64,000 nucleotides of DNA from Chryseobacterium sp. JAH (GCF_001507335.1 NZ_LMAH01000002.1:186001-250000); one strand, 5' to 3'; counted from the first letter of the stretch, positions 50,710-60,103 are shown. The notes: generated by a model not told the origin, from the letters alone. Made by a program: numbers and translations.

Positions 50710-51275
50710 AACTTGTAATATTCTTTATAATAATTAAGGTAATCTTGCTTTCTGAAGATCTTTGATCGGGATTCTACTTTATCAATATTCTTTATCAGCT
50801 TATCATAATCTTCATCCACATTATAATAAAAGTCCTCTGTATACAGCTTATTGAAGTGTTTAGCACCACCAAAGTAAGGTTTTCCGTCTATGATCGTTTT
50901 ATCCAACGCCAAAAGTAATGAATCTTTTTTAAGATTGTATCCATAATATTGACGATTAACATAATAATCCTCATGCGCAATGTTGATAAGACCTCTTATC
51001 TTACTTACTTCAAAGGCTGAATCGTACAATAATTTCTTATTCTGATCAAAAACTTTTATAGAATTTTTACCATCTTTCAAATCAACTTTCACATACTGGC
51101 CAGCCGAAATAATTCCTTCAGAACCATTATTAATCTTATAAAAATACGTATTGGGAGTAGGATTATCTACGAGGTAATAATTTTTTTTTGCTAAAAAGAA
51201 GAAGTAAATACCAAATGCAAATATAAACACTACCGATGCAATCAGTAAACCTTTTAAAGACGGATTGTTTTTCAT
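50706..51275 (-). CDS. Hypothetical membrane-anchored protein
   Basis: 189 aa, family not recognised. One N-terminal anchor (about 8-28, KGLLIASVVFIFAFGIYFFFL), then a beta-rich extracytoplasmic part (TYFYKINNGSEGIISAGQYVKVDLKDGKNSIKVFDQNKKLL) and a helical tyrosine- and lysine-rich C-terminus ending KDYLNYYKEYYKF. Its stop overlaps the ubiE start by 4 bp, so it is translationally coupled to a menaquinone methyltransferase. Function unknown; the overlap hints at a shared envelope role. Confidence 0.7.
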   Translation of the reverse strand: MKNNPSLKGLLIASVVFIFAFGIYFFFLAKKNYYLVDNPTPNTYFYKINNGSEGIISAGQYVKVDLKDGKNSIKVFDQNKKLLYDSAFEVSKIRGLINIAHEDYYVNRQYYGYNLKKDSLLLALDKTIIDGKPYFGGAKHFNKLYTEDFYYNVDEDYDKLIKNIDKVESRSKIFRKQDYLNYYKEYYKF

Positions 51276-51342
51276 AGATTGTTAAGAACAATTTTTGCAA
51301 ATTTAATAATATTTTTAATTCTTTCTTATTAATATTAATTAT

Positions 51343-51350
51343 TAACTTTG
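51343..51350 (+). promoter_or_regulatory. -7 box (TAACTTTG) of the KAS III gene
   Basis: Exact TAnnTTTG 23 bp before the start of the beta-ketoacyl synthase gene at 51374. No clear -33 TTG at 17-23 bp upstream. Confidence 0.5.
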
Positions 51351-51373
51351 CATCTTTAAAATTATTTGAACGA

Positions 51374-52441
51374 ATGCCGAATACGATCATTATTGGTTCT
51401 GGATCTTACATTCCTAACAGAGTTATTGGTAGAGATTATTTTCTAAATTCTGAATTCTATACCGATGAGGGCGAAAAAATTGACAAGCCAACAGAAGAAA
51501 TCATCTCAAAATTTGTAGAAATTACAGAAATTGAAAACAGAAGATACATTGAAGACGACACTTCAAATTCAAAAATAGGGTACGAAGCTTCAAAAGTTGC
51601 GCTTGAGAATGCAAATATTAATGGTGAAGATCTCGATTACATCATTTACGCCAGTAATTTCGGAGAAGTAGGAACCAATGGTGCCGCAAGCTTTATGCCG
51701 AATATGGCAGGAAGAGTGAAAAACCATTTAGGCATCAAAAACAGAAAATGTATCACCTATGATATGATTTTTGGCTGTCCGGGTTGGGTCGAAGCGATGA
51801 TTTTGGCAGACAACCTTATCAAAGCAGGCGTTGCTAAAACTATTTTGGTAGTCGGTGCAGAAACTTTAAGTCGGGTAACAGATCCTTACGACAGAAATAA
51901 AATGATTTTTGCTGACGGTGCTGGAGCTGTTGTTGTACAGGCAACCGATGAAGAGAATGTAGGAATCATCTCTCACAATACAATTTGTGACAACGGTCCT
52001 GAACTAGAATATTTGAGAAACGGGGCTTCTATCAATAAAGAATTTGACGATCAGAAACTGTACATCAGAATGATGGGCAGAAAAATCTATGAATACGCAC
52101 TCAAAAACGTACCTACTGCCATCAAAGAAACCATCGATGATGCCGGACTTTCTATAGAAGACATCGACAAAATTTTAATTCACCAAGCTAATGCAAAGAT
52201 GGATTACGCAATGATTGAGAGACTTCACAAGCTATATGATATAAAAGATTATGACCACTCCATCTCTCCAATGACGATTCAGGAGTTTGGAAATTCTTCC
52301 GTTGCCACCATTCCTACCATGTTTGATTTAATAATTAAAGGAAAAATGAATGGTCATACGTTTAAAGAAAAAGGGAACATTGTGATGACTTCGGTAGGTG
52401 CCGGAATGAACATCAATGCGATCGTTTATAAATTTCCTTAA
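51374..52441 (+). CDS. 3-oxoacyl-ACP synthase III-like enzyme
   Basis: 355 aa thiolase-fold enzyme. Catalytic triad: Cys135 in MIFGCPGWVEAM, His270 in ILIHQANAKMD and Asn307 in EFGNSSVATIP. A longer N-terminal region (IGRDYFLNSEFYTDEGEKIDKPTEEIISKF) than in core FabH and the acyl-acid-like features are those of a fabH paralog. It could initiate fatty acid synthesis or make a specialised acyl product; no fab cluster is adjacent. Ends at a terminator. Family call is firm. Confidence 0.85.
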   Translation: MPNTIIIGSGSYIPNRVIGRDYFLNSEFYTDEGEKIDKPTEEIISKFVEITEIENRRYIEDDTSNSKIGYEASKVALENANINGEDLDYIIYASNFGEVGTNGAASFMPNMAGRVKNHLGIKNRKCITYDMIFGCPGWVEAMILADNLIKAGVAKTILVVGAETLSRVTDPYDRNKMIFADGAGAVVVQATDEENVGIISHNTICDNGPELEYLRNGASINKEFDDQKLYIRMMGRKIYEYALKNVPTAIKETIDDAGLSIEDIDKILIHQANAKMDYAMIERLHKLYDIKDYDHSISPMTIQEFGNSSVATIPTMFDLIIKGKMNGHTFKEKGNIVMTSVGAGMNINAIVYKFP

Positions 52442-52463
52442 TACTAAATTAATTTAAAAAAAT

Positions 52464-52501
52464 AGTAAAAGCACAGAGGAGATTTCTTTTGTGCTTTTTT
52501 T
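52464..52501 (+). terminator. Terminator of the KAS III gene
   Basis: AAAAGCACA (52467-52475) with TGTGCTTTT (52490-52498), 14-nt loop, then a T-run. It falls just before the next gene's start at 52513. Confidence 0.7.
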
Positions 52502-52512
52502 AAAACTCAGTT

Positions 52513-53718
52513 ATGCAAAGAAATTTTTTAATAATAGCTGCCATATTCTTATTCCTAGAGATTTATATTTACCAGGCTATAAGAACTTTAACTGATAATT
52601 TTTGGGTGAAACTGGGATACGTGGTTATGTCTTTGTCTGTATACGGATTCTTTGCGTATGAAGTTTCTCATTTTCAAAGATCAGACAGAAGTACGATGAG
52701 AGCTCAAATTATGATTTCATTGTTTTTAGTTTTTATTCTACCTAAAATCTTCATCGTTTTATTTTTATTGATCGACGATATTTTCAGAACGGGAGGTTAC
52801 TTAATAGGCTTAACAAGACCAACAGAAAACTTCTTCCCAGAAAGACGGAAGTTTCTGAGCATTATGGGACTCGGCCTGGGCGGCGTGCTTTCGGCATTGT
52901 TTATAGACGGGATTACCTTTGGTAAATACAGACATAAAGTCAGAAAGGTTAAAGTGAAAATAAAAAATCTTCCGAACACTTTTAAAGGATATAAAATCAT
53001 TCAGATTTCGGACGTTCACAGTGGAAGTTTCTCTGACCCAAGCAAACTACAACATGCTATTGATTTAATAAATGAACAAAACGCAGACTTGGTTTTATTT
53101 ACCGGAGATATGGTGAATAATGTTTCTGAAGAGTTCAAACCATTTATTCCTCTTTTTTCTAAAATTAAAGCGAAAGACGGCAAGTTTGCAGTGTTGGGAA
53201 ATCACGATTATGGCGATTACGTAACTTGGGATTCTCCTAATGCAAAAAAAGTAAATCTCGAAGCCCTGATTGAATACGAAAGACAGGCAGGTTTCGAAAT
53301 GTTGATGAATGAAAACCGCGCCATCGACAGAAATGGAGAAAAACTTTATATTTTAGGAGTAGAAAACTGGGGACTGAAGCCATTTCCACAATTTGGAAAA
53401 ATTGATAAAGCATTAGAAAACGTACCGCAAAATGCTGCAAAAATATTGATGAGTCACGACCCTACCCATTTTGATTATGTAGTTAAAAAACACCCTGCAG
53501 ACATTAGTTTAACGCTTTCAGGTCATACACACGGAATGCAGTTTGGCCTGGATCTGAAAAATATCAAATGGTCACCTGTACAATACCGTTACCCAAAATG
53601 GGCTGATTTGTACGAAAGCGAAGGTAAATTACTATATGTGAACCGCGGTTTCGGAGTTTTAGGCTATCCCGGAAGAGTTGGGGTTTTACCGGAGATTACT
53701 TTATTGGAGCTTTTTTAG
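52513..53718 (+). CDS. Membrane-anchored metallophosphoesterase
   Basis: 401 aa. Three membrane helices occupy about 5-22, 34-50 and 66-93, and a fourth hydrophobic stretch lies near 113-131 (RRKFLSIMGLGLGGVLSALF). The catalytic domain follows: D167-V-H169 in QISDVHSGSF, GDMVNN, GNHDY and SHDP, SGHTHGMQFGL; a calcineurin-like fold with two metals. Such YkuE-like proteins may act on phospholipid or nucleotide substrates. Plus-strand; a small gene follows 22 bp later. Substrate unknown. Confidence 0.88.
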   Translation: MQRNFLIIAAIFLFLEIYIYQAIRTLTDNFWVKLGYVVMSLSVYGFFAYEVSHFQRSDRSTMRAQIMISLFLVFILPKIFIVLFLLIDDIFRTGGYLIGLTRPTENFFPERRKFLSIMGLGLGGVLSALFIDGITFGKYRHKVRKVKVKIKNLPNTFKGYKIIQISDVHSGSFSDPSKLQHAIDLINEQNADLVLFTGDMVNNVSEEFKPFIPLFSKIKAKDGKFAVLGNHDYGDYVTWDSPNAKKVNLEALIEYERQAGFEMLMNENRAIDRNGEKLYILGVENWGLKPFPQFGKIDKALENVPQNAAKILMSHDPTHFDYVVKKHPADISLTLSGHTHGMQFGLDLKNIKWSPVQYRYPKWADLYESEGKLLYVNRGFGVLGYPGRVGVLPEITLLELF

Positions 53719-53740
53719 AAATTAATTATCTAAAAGAACT

Positions 53741-54031
53741 ATGAAAATAATTGATTTTGAATCTAAATCCTGGTTCTTTCTAAATCACGAAAACGACTAC
53801 TACATTGACGTCAGCTGCAATTTTTCATTCGTTGGCTTTAATATGCTAATTCAATTAAACAAATCTGAACTTCATGAATATCAAAATAACGGGAAAGACT
53901 ACCTGATTTTTCTCGTAAAAGACATTCAGCAGTATGCTCTTTCCACTTACAAAGACAGAAATATAAAAGGAGATATAGAAAGGATAGCGAACGATTCTAT
54001 CATCAACTTCTTAGAGAAAAGTAACAATTAA
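53741..54031 (+). CDS. Hypothetical protein
   Basis: 96 aa. Starts MKIIDFESKSWFFLNHENDYYIDVSCNFSFVGFNMLIQLNKSE, then HEYQNNGKDYLIFLVKDIQQYALSTYKDRN and ends with a helix. Soluble, no signal peptide or motif I can name. It is 22 bp after the phosphoesterase gene and likely cotranscribed. The layout (beta-rich N-half, helical C-half) recalls small immunity-type proteins, but nothing supports that beyond size. Convergent with the next gene. Confidence 0.6.
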   Translation: MKIIDFESKSWFFLNHENDYYIDVSCNFSFVGFNMLIQLNKSELHEYQNNGKDYLIFLVKDIQQYALSTYKDRNIKGDIERIANDSIINFLEKSNN

Positions 54032-54039
54032 TATTTTAC

Positions 54040-54792
54040 TTAAAATATATAATCCTTCATCCTCGAAGTTGCCAGTTCTTTCTCATTAATCCAAACTAGA
54101 AAAGCTTCCAGTTTATCTTCCATTTTTTTTCCAGAGTTGTAATTTCTATAAAACGGAACTTTAAACTTGTATTTTTTCACATCGGTGAATTGCCATGAAT
54201 CAAGATAAACTAAAACAAAATCATCGTTTTTTAAGGTCTCAAAAACCATATTCTGATAATATTTCATCGGTAAAACTTGGAATATAAAATCATTATAGGG
54301 CAGCTGGCTGTATGGAGAAATACTTTCCGGCACAATACTGATACCGTTTTCTTCAGTAATCTCAGAATCCCTCTTCAAACGTTTAAAAGGAAACAAAATA
54401 TCTGCGTTATCAATATTCGAGATATAATTGAATCCCATTAATTTCAAATCATTTTCGCTTATTTTAAATTCCTTTTGACGGATTCCTTTAATCTGTTTTT
54501 CAAGAAAATCTTCTGCCCATTTTTTAGTTTCTTCGATTTGTGAGCCCGAAGAATTTTTATTGTAAAAAGCAATTTCATGCCCTTGAGCAGAAATTGCTTT
54601 CATTAGATTTTTGAGTTTTTCCACAATCGAAATCTCAATAAAGAAACTTGCTTTAATCTCATGAATATGTAAAATTCTTAGAACAGATTGTGCATTCGAT
54701 TCTGTGATTTGCAACCTATCATTATAAGAGATATGAAACCCATTTTTAGTTTCAGATTCGATATTTACAATATTAAAGGTCAATAATATCAC
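54040..54792 (-). CDS. Divergent polysaccharide deacetylase-like protein
   Basis: 250 aa. MILLTFNIVNIESETKNGFHISYNDRLQITESNAQSVLRILHIHEIKASFFIEISIVEKL and SAQGHEIAFYN follow the beginning of NodB-like deacetylases (TFD-DD, ATFF, GHEIAxH), and YSQLPYNDFIFQVLPM and VLVYLDSWQFTD fit the far end. The catalytic Asp is replaced (TFNIVN) and the second His of HxxxH is an Asn (HEIAFYN), so the metal site looks incomplete. It may be inactive, or a lineage-specific enzyme with altered chemistry. No glycan gene is adjacent. Confidence 0.65.
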   Translation of the reverse strand: MILLTFNIVNIESETKNGFHISYNDRLQITESNAQSVLRILHIHEIKASFFIEISIVEKLKNLMKAISAQGHEIAFYNKNSSGSQIEETKKWAEDFLEKQIKGIRQKEFKISENDLKLMGFNYISNIDNADILFPFKRLKRDSEITEENGISIVPESISPYSQLPYNDFIFQVLPMKYYQNMVFETLKNDDFVLVYLDSWQFTDVKKYKFKVPFYRNYNSGKKMEDKLEAFLVWINEKELATSRMKDYIF

Positions 54793-54871
54793 TTAAATTA
54801 AAATTAAGATAGAGAATGTAACAAATTAGCAGTCAATAGTTAAAATTACTTTTACTTAAAGCATAACTTAA

Positions 54872-55840
54872 CTACTGATTCTTATTTAATTTTACTTTTA
54901 GATTTTTAATCATATCCTTAGACATTTCAGAAATTCCGAAATCATACGAAAGATTCCAATCTTTTTTAGCAATAGAATCATCAATAGATGATGGCCATGA
55001 ATCTGCAATTGCTTGTCTGAAATCTGGCTTGTAATCAATCTCAAATTCTGGAATTTCCTTTTTAATTTCAGCAGCCAATTCTTTTGGAGTGAAAGACATT
55101 CCACCTAAATTATAAGATGAACGTACCGTCAAACTTTCCTTAGGAGCTTCCATTAATTTCAAAGTTGCGTTGATGGCATCATCCATGTACAACATAGGCA
55201 TTGCGGTGTCTTCAGAAATAAAACTTGTATATTTAGCCTCCTCCACAGCTTCATAAAAAATCTCCACTGCATAATCTGTAGTTCCACCACCTGCTGGAGT
55301 TTTCCATGAAATCAAACCCGGATATCTGATACTTCTTACATCAACACCATATTTATCAAAATAATATTCGCACCATTTTTCACCTGCCATTTTAGAAATT
55401 CCGTAAACCGTTGTAGGATTTAAAACAACATCCTGTGCAACGTCATTTTTAGGAATCCCTTTACCAAATACAGCAATCGAGCTAGGCCAAAAAATCTTTT
55501 TTAACAAACCTTCTTTTGCCAGCTCGCAAAAATGAAGAAGAGGCTCAAGATTCAGTTTCCACGCAAAAATAGGCTGCTTTTCAGAAGTTCCCGATAGAAG
55601 TGAAGCTAGATGATAAACTGTTGTGATATCGTAATCTTTAATGACCTGTCTTACCAATTGGGTATTGGTAACATCCATTCTTTCATAATATCCTGCAGAA
55701 GTAATGCCTTTTTGCCATCTGTCCAGTCCAGAAGCGACTACATTTTCGGCTCCGTGAATTTCTACAAGCCTATTGGTAAGCTCTGTGCCAATTTGACCTA
55801 AAGCACCAGTGATAAGAATTTTTTCCGTGAAAGATTCCAT
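54872..55840 (-). CDS. tdh: L-threonine 3-dehydrogenase, SDR type
   Basis: 322 aa from ATG 55840; a frame up to 55996 adds 52 hydrophobic residues absent from relatives. Rossmann GALGQIG motif (G12-A-L-G15-Q-I-G18), catalytic Ser120/121 in WPSSIAVFG and Tyr146-xxx-Lys150 in VYGISKMAGEK. The sequence follows the GalE-like L-threonine dehydrogenase known from cold-adapted Flavobacterium rather than the zinc-type Tdh. It oxidises L-threonine to 2-amino-3-ketobutyrate with NAD+. Divergent from ggt. Confidence 0.85.
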   Translation of the reverse strand: MESFTEKILITGALGQIGTELTNRLVEIHGAENVVASGLDRWQKGITSAGYYERMDVTNTQLVRQVIKDYDITTVYHLASLLSGTSEKQPIFAWKLNLEPLLHFCELAKEGLLKKIFWPSSIAVFGKGIPKNDVAQDVVLNPTTVYGISKMAGEKWCEYYFDKYGVDVRSIRYPGLISWKTPAGGGTTDYAVEIFYEAVEEAKYTSFISEDTAMPMLYMDDAINATLKLMEAPKESLTVRSSYNLGGMSFTPKELAAEIKKEIPEFEIDYKPDFRQAIADSWPSSIDDSIAKKDWNLSYDFGISEMSKDMIKNLKVKLNKNQ

Positions 55841-55868
55841 TGTTATTTTTTTATTAGATGAGTAAAAG

Positions 55869-55904
55869 CAAAAATAGAGATTTTGAATACTATAAGAAAA
55901 CAAA
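55869..55904 (-). promoter_or_regulatory. Candidate tdh promoter
   Basis: On the minus strand TTTG (55904-55901), 24 bp, TATTTTTG (55876-55869). The spacer is a little longer than the usual 17-23 bp. The -7 box ends 28 bp before the tdh ATG at 55840. Confidence 0.5.
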
Positions 55905-56002
55905 ATTGTAAATTCGGATATAATATTTATCATGCAAAAGTTGACATCAGCGTCACAACTAATTAAACACAGGATTAAATACCCCAAAAACCACAAATAA
56001 GA

Positions 56003-57688
56003 ATGAAAAAAATATTGTTCACCATACTACTGTCATCATCTTTTATTAATGCTCAATTCACTGATATCAATATTGTAAAAGAAGTCAAGGTAAAGAAAAA
56101 AGGTGTGGTGGTTTCTGCTCACCCTCTTGCCAGCGAAGCTGGTGCGAAGGTTCTAAAAATAGGCGGAAATGCTTACGATGCAATTGTAGCAACACAATAT
56201 GCTTTGGCTGTCGTATATCCTCAAGCCGGAAATATTGGTGGTGGCGGATTTTTGGTTGGAGTTAAAAAAAATGGAGAAAAATTCACTATAGACTATCGCG
56301 AAACAGCTCCTCAAAAAGCTTCAAAAGAAATGTATCTCGATCAAAAAGGTAACGCAAATACAGATTTATCGCAAAACGGAAGATTAGCGGTAGGAATTCC
56401 CGGAAGTGTTGCCGGATTTTTCGCAACCTTAAAACATTGCCAACTTCCTATGAATCAAATCATTCAACCAGCAATTGATTTAGCCGAGAAAGGATTTGCC
56501 ATTACTGAACAGGAAGCAGGTTTACTAAATTCCAGCAAGAAATATTTCGAGAAATACAACAAGACCTCAAACGCTTTTGTTAAAAATGAGAATTGGAAAT
56601 CAGGAGATATTTTGATTCAGAAAGAATTGGCAGAAACTTTGAAATTAATCCAAAAATTTGGTTTAAAAGGTTTTTATGAAGGAAAAACTGCAGAACTTAT
56701 GATTGATGAGTTGAAAAAAGACAAAGGAATCATCACTTTGGAAGACCTTAAAAATTATAAAGTGGTCGAAAGAAAAGTTTTGGAATTTGATTATAAAGGG
56801 ACACAGATCATATCTATGCCATTGCCATCAAGCGGCGGAATTCTATTGGCTCAGATGCTTAAAATGTCAGGTTTTGAAAATTTAGAAAAATATCAACAAA
56901 ATTCTACTCACGCAGTTCAGGTTATGGTGGAAGCTGAAAGACGAGCTTTTGCAGACAGAGCTGAATACATGGGTGATCCAGATTTTATTCAGGATAAAAC
57001 TTCTTACTTGATTTCTGATGAATATTTAAAAAACAGATGGAAAAGTTTCAATTTTAAAAAAGCAACCGCAAGTTCGGAAGTCGGAAAAATCATCAATCAA
57101 CCCAAAGAATCTACAGAAACCACTCATATTTCAGTAATCGATAAAGAAGGAAACGCAGCAGCAGTTACAACCACCCTAAACGGTCTTTACGGAAGCAAAG
57201 TTATAGTTTCCGGAGCAGGTTTTTTTCTTAATAATGAAATGGACGATTTTTCTATAAAGCCCGGCGTTCCGAATATGTTTGGAGCAGTAGGCGGAGAAGC
57301 CAATGCCATTCAACCAAATAAAAGAATGCTTTCTTCAATGACTCCGACGATTGTTTTAAAAAACGGTAAACCATATATGATTGTCGGAACTCCCGGTGGC
57401 ACTACGATTCCGACGTCTGTTTATCAGTCTATTGTGAATGTTGTTGATTTTAAACTAAATGCTAATATTTGTGTTAACAGTCCAAAGTTTCATCATCAGT
57501 GGTTGCCTGAAAGTGTTGCTTTTGAGAAAAACTTTCCTGAGACTACCATTAAGGACTTGGAAAACTTAGGCTACAAAGCCGAAAGATGGGGACAACTAGG
57601 TAGGACGGAAATGATTCTTATTGATGATAACGGAAATATTCATGCCGTTGCAGATGGTCGTGGTGACGATTCCGTTTCGGTGGAATGA
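56003..57688 (+). CDS. ggt: Gamma-glutamyltransferase
   Basis: 561 aa. Signal peptide MKKILFTILLSSSFINAQ, GNIGGGGFLVG near 77-87, the nucleophile Thr373 in STETTHISVID that becomes the first residue of the small subunit after autocleavage, and the substrate-binding LSSMTPTIVLKNG and GTPGGTTIPTSVYQ. Periplasmic; cleaves glutathione or other gamma-glutamyl peptides and transfers the glutamyl group. Divergent from tdh. Identification is firm. Confidence 0.96.
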   Translation: MKKILFTILLSSSFINAQFTDINIVKEVKVKKKGVVVSAHPLASEAGAKVLKIGGNAYDAIVATQYALAVVYPQAGNIGGGGFLVGVKKNGEKFTIDYRETAPQKASKEMYLDQKGNANTDLSQNGRLAVGIPGSVAGFFATLKHCQLPMNQIIQPAIDLAEKGFAITEQEAGLLNSSKKYFEKYNKTSNAFVKNENWKSGDILIQKELAETLKLIQKFGLKGFYEGKTAELMIDELKKDKGIITLEDLKNYKVVERKVLEFDYKGTQIISMPLPSSGGILLAQMLKMSGFENLEKYQQNSTHAVQVMVEAERRAFADRAEYMGDPDFIQDKTSYLISDEYLKNRWKSFNFKKATASSEVGKIINQPKESTETTHISVIDKEGNAAAVTTTLNGLYGSKVIVSGAGFFLNNEMDDFSIKPGVPNMFGAVGGEANAIQPNKRMLSSMTPTIVLKNGKPYMIVGTPGGTTIPTSVYQSIVNVVDFKLNANICVNSPKFHHQWLPESVAFEKNFPETTIKDLENLGYKAERWGQLGRTEMILIDDNGNIHAVADGRGDDSVSVE

Positions 57689-57698
57689 TTAAGATTTC

Positions 57699-57771
57699 TT
57701 TTCATTTTGAATGAAACGAAAGTAATGAAGAATCTATTTCTGTTGCTGAGATCTTCCTTTCAGAATGATAA
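57699..57771. repeat. 73-bp palindromic (MITE-like) intergenic element
   Basis: Left arm TTTTCATTTTGAATGAAACGAA...GAAGAATCT, right arm AGATCTTCCTTTCAGAATGATAA: imperfect inverted repeats sharing the TTnTCATTnTGAA ends of the element at 13381-13445. No ORF. Confidence 0.4.
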
Positions 57772-57785
57772 GCGAATTAAAAATT

Positions 57786-57818
57786 AGTTTCGGCGGGGCT
57801 TTCAGCCCCGCCGAAACT
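57786..57818. repeat. Perfect 15-bp GC-rich hairpin
   Basis: AGTTTCGGCGGGGCT (57786-57800) and AGCCCCGCCGAAACT (57804-57818) pair perfectly around a 3-nt loop. It lies in the spacer between ggt and the symporter, and a long in-frame extension of the symporter from 57765 reads through it. The plus strand is not followed by a T-run; the minus strand has AATTTTTAATT after it. Its G+C content is far above the surroundings. Confidence 0.6.
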
Positions 57819-57884
57819 TCTCATCTCATCCCTCCTCTTTTCCCAAGTAATTTCCTTACTTTTCCACCTTTAAATACATACGCT

Positions 57885-59165
57885 TTGAAAGCAAAAAAAA
57901 TCTACCAGCAACTTTACTTTCAGGTAATTGTTGCAATCATAGCCGGAATTCTTTTAGGTAAATTTTATCCTGAACTAGGAGAAAAAATGAAACCTTTGGG
58001 AGATGGATTCATCAAATTGGTGAAAATGATTATTGCTCCGGTAATTTTCATTACGCTTACTTTAGGAATTGCCCACATGACTGACCTGAAAAAAGTTGGA
58101 AGAATTGCTTTAAAAGCAATGATCTACTTTTTTACATTTTCTACGCTGGCTTTAATCATCGGATTAATTGTAGGGAATCTATTACATCCTGGATCAGGTT
58201 TAAACATTGATCCGGCAAGTCTTTCCGGAGATGTTTCACAATACCAACAAAAAGCTCATGACACAACACTTACAGGTTTTATCATGAACATTATTCCTGA
58301 AACTTTATTCAGTCCATTAGTAGGTGATAATATTCTTCAGGTACTTCTGGTGGCAATCCTGATGGGTATTGCTTTGGTTTTGACAAAAGAAAAAAGTCAA
58401 AAGGTTACTGATTTTTTACAGGATTTGGCGACACCGGTTTTCAAAATTGTCCATATGCTGATGAAACTGGCTCCGATTGGAGCATTTGGAGCGATGGCAT
58501 TCACAATCGGAAAATACGGACTTTCGTCGGTTTTGAATTTAATTTTCCTTGTAGGAACATTCTACATCACCTCGGCTCTCTTTGTTGTGCTTATTTTAGG
58601 ATCAGTTGCCTGGTACAATGGCTTCAATATATTCAAATTAATGTATTATCTGAAAGAAGAATTGCTACTCGTTTTAGGAACCAGTTCATCAGAATCTGCA
58701 CTTCCGGGAATTATGGATAAATTGGAGAAAGCAGGATGCTCAAAAGCAATTGTAGGACTGGTTGTTCCGACAGGATATTCTTTTAATCTCGACGGAACCA
58801 ATATTTATATGACTTTAGCCTCATTATTTATTGCTCAGGCTTTAAATGTTGATCTTTCAATTGAAAAACAATTGATTCTTCTTCTTGTAGCAATGTTAAG
58901 TTCTAAAGGTGCCGCAGGAGTTACCGGGGCAGGATTTGTAACTTTAGCTGCAACATTAGCCGTAGTTCCTGAAATTCCTATTGCCGGAATGACTTTGATT
59001 TTAGGAATTGATAAATTTATGAGCGAATGCAGAGCTTTGACGAATGTGATTGGAAATTCTGTAGCGACTGTAGTCGTAGCGAATTGGGAAAAACAGTTGG
59101 ATAAAGATCAGTTACAATATTGTCTGGATCATCCGAATGAGGTAGAGAAGAAGTTGGAAGTTTAA
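57885..59165 (+). CDS. Dicarboxylate/amino acid:cation symporter (DAACS)
   Basis: 426 aa from the TTG at 57885 ([30 protein letters not shown]), chosen over an ATG at 57765 because the earlier 40 residues read through a 15-bp palindrome and are unlike the family. Eight-helix GltP/DctA fold with the signature [21 protein letters not shown] (HP1), [19 protein letters not shown] (HP2 region) and [15 protein letters not shown]. It couples uptake of C4-dicarboxylate or acidic amino acids to protons or sodium ions. Substrate undetermined. Inner membrane. Confidence 0.88.
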   Translation: MKAKKIYQQLYFQVIVAIIAGILLGKFYPELGEKMKPLGDGFIKLVKMIIAPVIFITLTLGIAHMTDLKKVGRIALKAMIYFFTFSTLALIIGLIVGNLLHPGSGLNIDPASLSGDVSQYQQKAHDTTLTGFIMNIIPETLFSPLVGDNILQVLLVAILMGIALVLTKEKSQKVTDFLQDLATPVFKIVHMLMKLAPIGAFGAMAFTIGKYGLSSVLNLIFLVGTFYITSALFVVLILGSVAWYNGFNIFKLMYYLKEELLLVLGTSSSESALPGIMDKLEKAGCSKAIVGLVVPTGYSFNLDGTNIYMTLASLFIAQALNVDLSIEKQLILLLVAMLSSKGAAGVTGAGFVTLAATLAVVPEIPIAGMTLILGIDKFMSECRALTNVIGNSVATVVVANWEKQLDKDQLQYCLDHPNEVEKKLEV

Positions 59166-59239
59166 CTCTTACTTCGATAAAGCACATTAAATTGTCAGAT
59201 ATGATTCGATGTAATTAAAGAAAAAGCTCCTGAAAAAAA

Positions 59240-60091
59240 TTAAATCAAAATCGTAAGACTTGCAGGCTGAACTTTTATATGAATAGGAGATTTAATCTTG
59301 TTGAACTCGCCGTCGAGATGCCAGTTTTTGGTATTGACTTTAAATTCCACTTCTGAAACTGGTAGATACGTGATGTAATCATCTTCTTTGAGTTTTTTGG
59401 TAAACATTCTGAAAGCAAACAGAGGCGAATAAGTCAGTGGAAATTTTTTAACCAAAACCATATCAACCAAACCGTCACTTTTGCTCGCCATTGGAGCAAT
59501 ATAAGCGTTATTCCCAAACTGGCGTGTGTTTGCAATGTTCACCATCAGATATTTTCCGTTGTGCTGCTGATATCTTTCATCGAAAAACTTGAGCTTGATA
59601 GGTTTGTAATTGAAAAAAGTTTTGAGCGAAACTTTGATATAATTTTTAAATCCACGGTCAGTTTTTTCAAATTCCTTCACCACTTTTCCATCAAAACCTG
59701 TTCCCGAGACGTTGATTGATAGTCTACCATTAACAGTGAAAGTATCTATTTTTCTAGATTTTCTATCTTTTAATTTTTCTAAAAGGCCATCTAAATTTTT
59801 ACTGAATTGCGTTTCATTCGAAAAACCATTTCCTGAACCCGCCGGAAAGATAGCGAGAATTTTATTGGTATTAATCAGATTTTTCGCTACCGTAGAAATC
59901 GTACCGTCTCCTCCAATCGCAACAAAAATATCGGTATCCGGAAAATGTTTCTGAATAAATTCTTCTGTTCCCTGAATAGACTCTGAGATATAATATAACG
60001 GATTTTTGACTTTCTTCGTCAGCTCATCGAGAAATGGCTGATAATTCTTTTTTGCCGAAAAAGGATTGATAATAAAAGCTACTTTTTCCAT
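59240..60091 (-). CDS. Diacylglycerol kinase family lipid kinase (YegS-like)
   Basis: 283 aa from ATG 60091 (MEKVAFIINPFSAKKNYQPF); the upstream frame to 60130 adds 13 residues before the conserved start and crosses a terminator. GGDGT at 60-64 (ATP site), PAGSGNGFSNE, SINVSGTGFDGKVVKEF and the C-terminal sandwich. It phosphorylates diacylglycerol or a related lipid at the inner-membrane surface. Minus strand, convergent with the symporter gene. Substrate inferred. Confidence 0.88.
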   Translation of the reverse strand: MEKVAFIINPFSAKKNYQPFLDELTKKVKNPLYYISESIQGTEEFIQKHFPDTDIFVAIGGDGTISTVAKNLINTNKILAIFPAGSGNGFSNETQFSKNLDGLLEKLKDRKSRKIDTFTVNGRLSINVSGTGFDGKVVKEFEKTDRGFKNYIKVSLKTFFNYKPIKLKFFDERYQQHNGKYLMVNIANTRQFGNNAYIAPMASKSDGLVDMVLVKKFPLTYSPLFAFRMFTKKLKEDDYITYLPVSEVEFKVNTKNWHLDGEFNKIKSPIHIKVQPASLTILI

Positions 60092-60103
60092 TGACACAAA
60101 AAT

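Noticed and set aside
55841-55996. 52-residue extension of the threonine dehydrogenase
   Set aside because: Rossmann-fold proteins of this group start a few residues before the glycine-rich motif; the extension covers the likely promoter.
57765-57884. N-terminal extension of the symporter from an ATG at 57765
   Set aside because: It reads through a perfect 15-bp palindrome and lacks similarity to transporter N-termini; TTG at 57885 fits better.
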